Origin: Brachionus manjavacas
Lineage: Eukaryota > Rotifera > Eurotatoria > Ploima > Brachionidae
Reading direction: 5' to 3'
DNA: 64,000 nt
NCBI GenBank assembly: GCA_019054805.1
Contig: JAHQIY010000010.1
Location: forward strand, 293,501-357,500
The position numbers were made by a program, and so were the translations under genes. Positions 55,267 to 64,000 of this stretch are shown here, piece after piece; position 1 is the first letter of the stretch; every line of letters starts with the position of its first letter. Under the pieces are notes generated by a model. The model did not search any database. It saw nothing but the letters and a program-made list of their open reading frames with translations, and was not told the DNA's origin.

Positions 55267-55695
55267 GGTGGCCTTACCTAAAATATATGACTAAAACTGG
55301 TCACCTAATTTTCAACTATTTAATATCTGACCAGAAATTGATCACCTATTTTCTTGTATATTTTTGGAATAATAATTTTTTTAAATATCGATTCAGTTCC
55401 TGATCTCGACGTTACTGATAACGAAATAAAGATGAGCAAGACTAAGAAAATATAAAAAAATATTAAACTTCATATGAGGAAAAAATGGATAGTGTCCTGA
55501 ATGCGATAATTATTTTGAGCGAAAAGGGTTAAAAATACATATGGCTAAAAACCATCAAAACTTAAAAACTGATGATTTTGAATTTTCTTCGGGGGGTTAT
55601 TATTTTCTCTGGTCACTTAATTTTTTCATTATTAAACATCTTCTAACATAGTTGAAAATTAGGTGACCAGTATAGGTCACATATTTTAGATGGGG
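55267..55695. mobile_element. MITE with GGTCACCTAATTTTCAACTA arms, about 430 bp
   Basis: The left arm CTAAAATATATGACTAAAAC followed by TGGTCACCTAATTTTCAACT (55277-55317) pairs with the reverse complement of 55650-55694, with few mismatches. The pairing continues inward more loosely (TGACCAGAAA / TTTCTCTGGTCA). Ends are GGTGGCCTTACC on the left and the complement of GGTAAGG-like GGGGGGTAA on the right. No coding content. Superfamily not determined. Confidence 0.65.
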
Positions 55696-57081
55696 GGTAA
55701 ATTCATAACATTTTTTAAGAATACCAATAAATTATTAAAGTCAGTCAACTTACTCTAAATCAAATCAAATTATTTCAAACAAAACACAAAGTATATCCGA
55801 AAAACTTATTTTATTTCTCGACAAAAAAGGACCAGAGAAATTATGGAAAAATAAAGTTTTCGGTATTTTATTTAACTTTTATTAAGCTTTACTTTTAAAT
55901 TTAATCAGCATATAGCATCTTAAGTTTGTAAGAGCTCTAAAATTATTACAAACAAAGTATGGATCAAACAATTATTATAAATTTTTACCTAAATTATGAA
56001 GTTCAATTTTACTCTCTTATTGATAATAAAAAATGTTTATCTATTTCACAAACAAATGAAAAATATGTTTTTTAACTAAATGGTACATGAGAGTTATTTT
56101 TTGATTTTTTTTCTAAAATTTAAAATTTATTCATTTATATTCACTTTTGAAATATTAAAAATTTGTATCAAAAGTGAAGAAAATTAATCCATTTTATCTG
56201 GAAAATTTTTCAAAAAAATTCTTTATTGTTCAAATTGAAAATTTTATGTATCAAGAAATTCTCATTAATTTTTTATTTTTCTCTTAAATAAAACACAAAT
56301 AGATTATATTATAAAATAATAGTGTTTTGAGCGTTAAGTAGGAAAGATTACTAGTAAATTAAAAATTATTTTGCCGGCATCGGATTAGATCTCTGCATTT
56401 AATGATTTAAAAGATTTAAATATTTTATGAAAAAAAAATTTTTAGTCAGAAAATGTGAGATTTTCTTGATTGAATTTTAGGATCCAAAATTCTCAAAAAT
56501 TTTTGATGTTAATTTTAAAATTTTTAGTGAGGCCCTTAGGCTTTTAGATTTTTTTCTTAAGTCTGCGATCAATCTGTAAATGGTATATAGTAAATTATAA
56601 CCTTTTCTTTGTAAAATTGATTAAGCGTAAATGAGTAAAACACATTTTCTCTAAAATTTATAAATTGTGTTCGTGGAACTGGTTAAGCAAATACAATCGA
56701 GTAAATAATTCTACAACCAAATCCTGGTTGTTTAAATCTTTAATTAATTTCAAAATTTTGCTACTAATCAATCTTAAATAGCTTAAAATTTAACTTAATC
56801 AGCAAATGGCATGCTTTATTAAAATTACATAATTTTTTGTGATAAGAGAAAAATTGCCGGCATGTAGAAATTTTAAAATTTTGTGATCTTGTTTGATTGA
56901 GAACTCTCAACGTCACTGTTTATAATTAAATTCTCGAAAAGCTCAGTTTTTCGAAATGGAAAAATAAATTTTTATATCAATATTTATTCTAGATACACAA
57001 AAATCGTATTTTTTTTCACAACAAAAAAAGATATTTTATTGATACTGAAAAATTTCTTGATCAACTTCAATTTAATTTGAA
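55696..57081. other. Upstream flank of the nucleoredoxin-like gene
   Basis: AT-rich with no recognised feature. The promoter of the downstream gene must lie here but no specific element can be supported. Confidence 0.4.
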
Positions 57082-57426
57082 ATGAGTGAAATCAGCTCAC
57101 AAATAGACAAATTCAAGAACTATTTTTTCATTGATTTGATAAAGAAAAAATCTCTTAATATTGTGGATATCATCAATGAAAATTATACCAACTCGAAAAA
57201 CGAATTCTTCCATGTTTTATATTTCTTCTCGGCTACATGGCTTCCGGACAGCTCTAGTCTGCTTGCCGACAAAATACGATCATTTTACCAGATCAAGAAA
57301 AAAAATTTCGACAACCTCGAGCTTATTTTCCTCAGTTCAGATAAAAGTTTCAGCGAATACAAGTCTTTTATGGAAAAAAATAGCTTTATACGCTACACGT
57401 TGGATTTTTTAGACCACAATGCAAAG
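57082..57426 (+). CDS. Nucleoredoxin-like protein, first exon (partial)
   Basis: 115 codons from an ATG at 57082 to a probable GT donor after AATGCAAAG. The fold signature of the nucleoredoxin/tryparedoxin (thioredoxin-like) family is visible: FHVLYFFSATWLPDSSSLLA (~44-63), then FYQIKKKNFDNLELIFLSSD (~68-87) and FMEKNSFIRYTLDF (~96-109), aligning with the family's LYFSAxWCPPC...F.P.L..FY, LEIVFVSSD and FxxxMxxxxWLAxPF blocks. The catalytic WCxxC is replaced by WLPDS (53-57), so both redox cysteines are gone. Such degenerate sites occur in some NXNL2-like members. I could not find the exon with the cis-proline (GIPT-like) motif downstream; it may sit beyond a long intron or the gene may be truncated. 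Cytosolic by lack of a signal peptide. Confidence 0.6.
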
Positions 57427-60400
57427 GTACATCAATTTTTTTAATTTAGCGTGAACATTTTTGGACCATTTTTTATAATAATTTACACCTAAAAATTTCC
57501 CTTGACAAAATATTGCCGAAAAATATTTAGGCCGAGTTACACCCAATATTTTTTTTTGCATAGACTGTCTTAATTCAAATTAAAGTGTTTATTCCATCCG
57601 AAGTTTTTTTTTTAATTTCTCAAATTTTAAAATGTAATTCAAAAAAAAACAAAATTTTCTTGCATTATTGTAAAACTAAGATTTAAAAATCAATATTTCC
57701 TGAAAATTACAAAAAATATCACGATTTTACGAAATTTTCGTAAAATTCATTAAAAATGAAAATGAACAATATTTTCAGATGTGTTCTTTAAGTATAATAT
57801 TTTCTAAAGTAAACAACAAACTCAAATGGATGTTTTTTATTACAGCATTGGCAGCTAAAATGTTTAAATTTTTTTTTATTAATTTTAAAAAAATAATTTT
57901 AAAAATAATTCTAAATTTATTGATTGAAAATTTTTTAATTAAAATTTTTAATAAATAGGAATTGGCAGAATACATTGGAAGCTTTTTTTTCATTCTAAGC
58001 ATCAGATTTATTATTTTTAATTAATATTTTGATACCTGATATGCCATTATTATTCAATCTTAAAAATTTTTGCCTCAAGCTCAAACTTATTTTAAAATCT
58101 ATTTGTTCTTTGTTCTTCTTTTTTTTTCTATTTAACTGAAAACTAATTACTTCCTTGTGTTGTAGTAAAATTGACATTTTAACTAAGGAATTCCGCAATA
58201 TTAGTTTAATGAAAAATCCATGAATGCCAAATTTGAGCACAATCAGTGAAAATTGCTAGTTTTTAAATGGCTTTTGAGATTTAATAGTTTTTATTTAGGC
58301 CTGAATTTATCTATTCAATTGAACATAATTTTTTATTAAACTTTACAATTTGGTACAATTGGTGTCTTTTTTTTTCTAAATGACTTTTTAAAGAATAAAT
58401 GATATTTAAAATAATAATTAATTTAACACATTCAAACTTGCTAAATTATTTTGCCTTCAATATTGAAAGCATTTAAACATCGCATTTGTTTTTTGTTTAG
58501 CATTGAAATTCGAGTTTTAAGGTTCACAAAAAAGCAAGTTTAAGCATTTGTTTAGTCTAAGTCAGATGTTATTATTAATTTTTAATCCAAGTATTTGATT
58601 ATTTAGCAGAGTAGAGATAAGATTTAGATAAATTTTTTTATCTCTTAGTATAAGTTTTGATTATTTAAATTGAGCAGAGCAAGGGAGGAAATTTAATATC
58701 AAATGATTATTAGTTTTATTTACATATATCGTCAAGATATTTTTCTAGGCAAATATTTCTAGACCGATTTTTATATTTGCTAAAATTTAGTATGCAAATT
58801 AAAAGTATAATTTTTTGGTATTTTTTTAAAAATTCATTCCTTAGCTTAACAATATAATCAATATTTTTTAGCTCTAAATTTCCATTTATTTATTCAAAAG
58901 CCACATTCCTTAAAGGCGTATTATCACAGTGTTTTTTTTTCTAATTTTAAAATGCAAAAACAAAATATAAAGTTTTAACAAAATAATAAAAATTTAATTT
59001 AATAATTTTTTTTACTTTTAAGTTTTCAATATTTTTGTTAATGAAGTTTAAGAGGCATTTTTTAAAAAAAATTTTTGTCATTAATTGGACTTGATTTAAT
59101 GAGCTAATACTTTATTTAATTGCAAAAAAGATTCAACAATCTAAACAAATTTATTCAAGATCACGAAAATAAGTTATTAATGATAGCAGAATTTAAATTT
59201 TTGTATTTTTAAAGACTTTTATATTTTTGAAAGGGCGTGAAATGACGGTCTCTATAAAAAAATATTTACATAACTAATTTTTTTTAAGATTTTAAGATTA
59301 ATTTTTATAAATTTTTAATTTTTTTAATAAATTTTAAAATAATGAATGATCGAATTATCGATCTTCAGTCTAATCTTTTTTTAAATTGTTAATTTCACAA
59401 TAAAGCCAATGTAAAATTCGACTAAAATTTATTATTCAAAAATTATCAAAGTAGGCTTATGAGCTTTTTGTAGCGTGAAATATTTTGCAGGATCAATGAT
59501 TTATAAATTCGGTTTTTTATTTTTTTAAATATTCATAAAATTTCATTTTTAATTAAAAATTTTATGGAAAAATTAATAAACAATAAAAAAAGGTGAATAA
59601 ATCTATGTTATAAACGAATGATAAACTAGTTTTATTGTTATTTTTTATGATGTGATGCAACTTTGTGACTAGCTTTTAATCTAGACGGATATTGTATAAG
59701 AATATCTTCAAAAATGAAGGTATTTTTATAAATTGATATTAAGTTGAACAAGATAACTGATCAAATTTTCACAAAAACAAAATTAATATATTCTAAAATA
59801 TTTTATACGAAATTTATTTGTGAATAAAATAATTCAGCAACTAATATTTATTTGAAAAATCGAAATAAACCAAATTTTTTCATTCAATTTAAATTTTAAA
59901 AAAGTAAAGAGTCTTATTTTTTTTCAAAAAAATCAAATATTTGGTTGATGCCTTTTTTTTAGTCTTTTTTTTGTTCAGCTGTCAAAATTATTATTTTGTA
60001 AATTTGGGATGTGGGTGAGGGTAACGAAAGTAAGAGATTAATGTTTCCAAATGCTTATAAAAAAAATAAACATTTTTAGTTCGAATTCAAATTAGACCAA
60101 TTGTTCAAAAATTAAAAAATTTAATTTTAAATTGATGACCATAGGGTCACAATTTTAAAAAGTCCCAATTTGTGCAAAATTTTTTATATGAATATTGATA
60201 TTAAATTTAATTAATATTATTTTGCATTTTTTCTCTAAAAAAAAGCTTGATTTTTTTGTCGTCTCCGATCATCACTATCAATTAATCTTAATATTATTGG
60301 AGAATGATTGACTCTAAAATGACAAATGACAATAACATCAAATTAATTTTCGAAATTAATTGTTTTAAAACTCACGTCCTTTATTTGAAAACAATTAATT

Positions 60401-60599
60401 TTAATGAGATTGCTATTCAAAATAGGCATAACTTGTAAGTTTAGTATTGTAAAACAAATTCTTATTTATCAAAATTTGGAAAAAAGCTTAGGGTAGTTAA
60501 AGAATTTGAAAAAAGGACTGTGCCACTGCATTAATAGATATATTGAAATAAACATTATTACGTTGTACAAAATTTTATCTAGTTTTTAAAAATAAGTAG
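57427..60599. other. AT-rich region downstream of the nucleoredoxin-like exon
   Basis: Probably intron or intergenic DNA. I found no further thioredoxin-fold exon. A palindromic patch at about 57715-57750 (ATTTTACGAAATTTTCGTAA) belongs to the recurring ACGTAAA/CGTAAA word class. Other open frames (57775-58240, minus strand) are low-complexity. Confidence 0.4.
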
Positions 60600-60690
60600 A
60601 AGTAGGAGTAGTTCTTGCTTCGAAACTTAATATGTAAAGTGTCCGAGCCCATCACCGCCATGTGGCAGTGTGGAGATTAAAAAAACTAAT
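60600..60690 (-). repeat. LINE family B 3' tail, minus strand
   Basis: Reverse-complemented, it reads CGGTGATGGGCTCGGACACT, then TTACATATTAAG and AAGAACTACTCCTACTTCTA. This matches the end of LINE copy 3 (32088-32147: GGTGATGGACTCAGACACTC, TACATGTTAGG, AAGAACTACTACTACTAC). Only the last ~80 bp of the element is present. Confidence 0.65.
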
Positions 60691-60882
60691 CTTTTTTGAC
60701 TTATTAATTTTACATATCCTGAAATTTAATTTTTTTACCCAATTTTACTAAAATTAGTAATTCTCTTAGCAAAAATTTAATTTAACAATTTATATAAAAT
60801 CTAGATTAATTTATTTGTTATTAATTTTTCTACTATAATTATACACATATAATTAATACATATCTTAATCATATTGCAACCA

Positions 60883-60965
60883 TGTGGGCTGAAAAGAAGG
60901 CTCTGCCATTCGGAACTGCCCTGGAAAAACTTTTCCTAAATTATTTTTTAAATAAATAAATAAAT
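60883..60965 (+). repeat. LINE family A 3' tail
   Basis: GTGGGCTGAAAAGAAGGCTC, then TGCCATTCGGAACTGCCCTG, then an AT-rich stretch ending in (AAAT)n. Same as the minus-strand 3' end of LINE A at 42684-42772 (GGGGCTTAAAACAAGGCTAT...TTCGGAACTGCCCAGGGTA). No coding part remains. Confidence 0.65.
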
Positions 60966-61164
60966 AGTAATTCTAATGATTAGAATAACACCAATTAATA
61001 AGAGAAAAAATGAAAAAATAAAATGATATCTTTTTTCACATTGACACCAAATTGATTATAAATTCCAAAAGTATAAAAAAACCTTTTTACCACAAAAAAA
61101 ATTATTTTTTACCACATTTATTTGGACAAGCCTTGTGTCTTCAAAAAATTTCTTGTCCTTGTGT

Positions 61165-61225
61165 AATTGATTCTTGGTATCTTAGATACATCTTCTTGTA
61201 TCTTAGATACATTTTCATTTTCTTG
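61165..61225. repeat. Tandem palindromic repeat TATCTTAGATACAT
   Basis: Two direct copies of TTGTATCTTAGATACAT(T/C)TTC-like units about 22 bp apart; each contains the palindrome TATCTTAGATA. No wider structure seen. Confidence 0.5.
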
Positions 61226-62309
61226 ACTCATCATTTGAATCGTCATCAGATTAAATTCCTTTTGATGAATAAAAGTTAGAAAGTTAATCACTTTTTTGAT
61301 TATCTTTTGATTAAGTTTAAAAATCGCCTTGAATTTTGCACACTTTTTAAATCTTATTAACAAACTTATCAAATTCAAAATACTCGGGTCGTTGTCTTTT
61401 ATTTTCTTTTTAGTTTTTATCTAATCTAAAAATTGCTTGAGTGTTTATTCTTTCAGAAAAACTACTATCGGATTTCGTTTTCAAATCAAGAATTTTAAAA
61501 TTTGGTAAAGAATTCTTTTGATTATTTTGGAAAAATTCTCATATTAATAAAGATTTTTTATTTGAGTTTTTTTAAATCAAAAAGTTGTTTATTTATAAAA
61601 AAGTTATTTTAAATGCATGCAGCCTTTATAAAAGGAAATTTATTTTTGTGACAAAAATGTAATTTTAGTTACACAATTAATTTCAATTTCTAACAATTTA
61701 TTTTAATCAAATCCTAAGTAATAAAGAAAATTATTCAATATTATAATTTGAAATAAGCCTTAATTTAACCCTTAATTTTCCAAAAAATAAACAAAAATAA
61801 ACCCAATTGAGAGTTTATAAAAGATTTTCGACTATTTGGCTCTAAGAATTTTCAAATAAAAAAAAAATAATTAAAATTTAACTAAAAAATCTATCTTATT
61901 TTTTTTTTAATTTTCTTTATTTGAAAATCAATGGTTACAAAAGCTACTAATCAACAATGTTTAATTATAACTCAAGCGATGTAAAGGATATGATCTAAAA
62001 ATATCAAAGCTTTCATTGTTTCAAATTGTTTCTTATTAAAAGCATAAGACCGTAATTTGATTCAATTAATTTTTATTATTAAGATTATATAGTTATTAAA
62101 CTTATTGGTTAGTAACTTTATAATTTTTTTCTATTTAAGTTTATTTTAAATTTTATCATCTTTTTTAAACTTTATTTTGAGTCTAAATTAGTTTTATCAG
62201 TGCTTAATCTTAATTTTTAATAAAAATCCCAGTGTGAAAAAAGTTAGCTTTAGTGAATTCAAGTTATTGATTTATATTTAGAACAAATCTAGATAAATTT
62301 AAATTTAAA

Positions 62310-62680
62310 AAAAAAAATGCTGATCCTAAATAATGACAAATTTTCTTTTATTATAGATTAATTTATTTTAAGAAGCGTTTTAATTAAAGAATCTTCTTAA
62401 GTCAATTTTTTTACTTTCAACAACCATTTGAGTTGTTAGAAAGATATATTTTTTAGACTGGATTTTTTTATGATTTATTTTCAGTAATAAGATAATTGCA
62501 AAAAAAAATAGACACACAGTACCATAAAACCACAAATCATAAATCTTTTACGATCATAAAAAAATCTAAAAAAAATCTAAATTTTCATACTAAGTACGAA
62601 TACACTAAAAGGAAGCAAATTCCTAGCTTCTAAGGCATCATTTACAATGATATGAAAACTCTAGTTTAGTTACAAAAAAA
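62310..62680. repeat. Dispersed AT-rich repeat, copy 2
   Basis: Ordered blocks shared with 29075-29385 in the CCNY intron (AATAATGACAAATTTT; AAGATAATTGCAAAAAAAA; AAATTCCTA; CTAAGGCAT; CTCTAGTTT). Gapped and diverged. No coding potential. Confidence 0.5.
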
Positions 62681-62716
62681 CCTTATTTATTTCATTTAAG
62701 TAAAGGGTCCCAAATC

Positions 62717-62764
62717 ATTGAATGTAGGAACATATAAATTATTAAATGTAGGAACGTATAAATT
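62717..62764. repeat. Two-unit 24-bp tandem repeat
   Basis: Units start ATTGAATGTAGGAACATATA and ATTAAATGTAGGAACGTATA, each followed by AATT, directly adjacent, with two differences. A simple local duplication. Confidence 0.75.
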
Positions 62765-63682
62765 TCGAGTCTAATAATCTTCAACTCCATCAATCCTAAT
62801 TTTATTCAAATTAAATCTTATAAATTTCTTTCAAATTCTTGGGAATTTTTGTGAATATCTGAGTTTAAATTTCAAAAAAAGTCAACTTCAATCAGGTCTT
62901 TTAAAAGTCAAGTCATTTGACTTGAGATAAATCTTTTTTTGAAAAAAAGTATTTTAAAGACTTAGTTTTAAACGAAGTCGCAATAATTTATTTATTTATT
63001 ATTTATTAATTGAATTGAATTAACGTCCTTTTTAGGAGGAGTAAAGAAAATAATGATAAAAAATTTAATTATTAAAAAGAGAATAAAAAAATTACAAAAA
63101 TATAAAAAAGCATCATTAGATAATTGAATAAAACACATTTGATACAAAAAACAAGTAGATTAGCAAAAATTTAGAAAAATAAGAAAGACTTTTTTTAGCT
63201 GTTCATTTAGGATACTTCTGAAGTTATTAAGTTTGAGATTGCTCATGCAAAGTTTTATGAATTTAGACTTTGCACATAAAAATACCTAAAAATAATAAAG
63301 ATAAAATTTATTTTAAATTGTTTTTTACATCACATCAAAAGTTATAAATATTCCACGATAGTTTAAGCTGGTATCTTCACGTTTAAAAGTTCTTCAAATA
63401 ACGGATTCTTCAAATTCAGTCAAAATTGCGTTTCATCTGTACCGAAAGTTAATTTTTTTTTTTGTTTTTGATCATTTTATTTTCATTACCTCAGGAACAA
63501 ACTTGAGTAATTGACATTTTATTTTTTACTTAACTCATTTTTTTAAAGATTTAACAAAACCTTTGAACTAAATTTTTAATTTTTTTTCACCTTTTTAAAG
63601 TTTAGCTATCTATATATTATATTTATCAGACCAATAAAGATTTATTAATATCGTTTTCAGGATTTGCAAAATTCTTGATATA

Positions 63683-64000
63683 CAGTATTTCTAGAAAATT
63701 TAGAACATTTATTTTTTTTTTGCAAGTTTTGTTTCTGGGAAGATAAATATTAAATTAAAAATCGTTTTTTTTGTTAGAATTTTATTCAGAAAAAAAATTT
63801 TTAATCGGAAAAGTACAGAACTAAGATTGAAAAAAAAATCGGAATGAAAAAATCAGAAAAAAGAGAGGTCTATTTTTTTTTTCAAAAAAAAGTCTACAAA
63901 ATTTAGAACATAATATTTTTTTACATTTGAAATGGCCACCCGCATCTTTAATTCACTTAGTGACACGTTAAGGCATAGATACAACTATATTTTTGACTAT
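63683..64000 (-). mobile_element. Tc1-like transposon, 3' end only (runs off window)
   Basis: After TA (63681-63682) the sequence starts CAGTATTTCTAGAAAATTTA, a Tc1-type terminus. The word AAAATTTAGAACAT is repeated about 200 bp further in (63698 and 63899), as in inverted repeats with internal direct repeats (IR/DR). The minus strand from 64000 reads NIVVSMP, RVTK, IKDAGGHFK with a stop, which matches the C-terminal end of Tc1 transposases (SMPRR...A.GGHT). Only the last ~30 codons are in the window, and a stop within them suggests decay. Confidence 0.6.

Noticed and set aside
1-64000. Search for CRISPR arrays, prokaryotic operons, phage genes, rRNA or tRNA genes
   Set aside because: No regularly spaced direct repeats, Shine-Dalgarno-type gene clusters, or convincing tRNA B-box/cloverleaf were seen; the intron-split animal genes show a eukaryotic nuclear sequence.

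Overview
This is a very AT-rich (well over 70% A+T by eye, not computed) eukaryotic, metazoan nuclear segment. Protein-coding genes are split by GT-AG introns, and all five recognisable host genes are conserved animal genes. Everything else is transposon debris or low-complexity AT-rich DNA. The mix of conserved animal genes, tiny 44-64 nt introns, extreme AT content, abundant CR1/jockey-like LINEs and SWIM/FLYWCH-type MULE transposases would suit a small invertebrate such as a rotifer. That placement is a weak inference; the sequence alone does not prove a taxon. I see no prokaryotic operon, CRISPR array, rRNA or convincing tRNA.

Host genes. On the minus strand, ETFB (14690-15564, 3 exons, 256 aa) is followed 159 bp later by CDC16/APC6 (14530 down to 8287 or, more likely, 5923; 14-15 exons, 589 or 662 aa). 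Cyclin-Y (CCNY, 26612-30221, 7 exons, 395 aa) and CWC25 (34696-40018, 4 exons seen, first exon missing) are also on the minus strand. On the plus strand is the first exon of a nucleoredoxin-like gene (57082-57426) that has lost its redox cysteines. Reconstructed reading frames stay open across all splice junctions of ETFB, CDC16 and CCNY. Introns fall in two size classes: 44-64 nt (one of 145), and five of about 1.7-4.1 kb that carry the repeats.

Mobile DNA, left to right: a 1.04-kb foldback element (1020-2056, partial copy at 52757); a SWIM-domain MULE relic (4400-4880); several small inverted-repeat elements inside CDC16 introns; a LINE relic (17.6 kb); a MULE relic (18.06-19.33 kb) split by a 662-bp mariner-like MITE with TA target duplication; a hAT transposase relic flanked by ~210-bp inverted repeats (19868-22614); two CR1-like LINE relics (22.6-26.2 kb), the second split by a MITE; another copy at 31.4-32.1 kb; foldbacks and a SWIM fragment inside the CWC25 intron; a near full-length jockey-like LINE on the minus strand (42.7-45.5 kb), an RT fragment, a CGGTC-rich foldback and a third LINE relic (46.6-48.7 kb); a FLYWCH/MULE transposase relic (49.6-50.66 kb); a LINE 3' half (51.4-52.4 kb); a MITE at 55.3-55.7 kb; two LINE 3' tails near 60.6-60.96 kb; and the end of a Tc1-like element running off the window (63683-64000).

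I found no convincing new biochemical system. The observations most worth following are the closely spaced ETFB-CDC16 pair, whose start codons both lie just after matching 3' splice-site motifs (candidate operon/trans-splicing), the cysteine-less nucleoredoxin-like protein, and several apparently unnamed foldback/MITE families.
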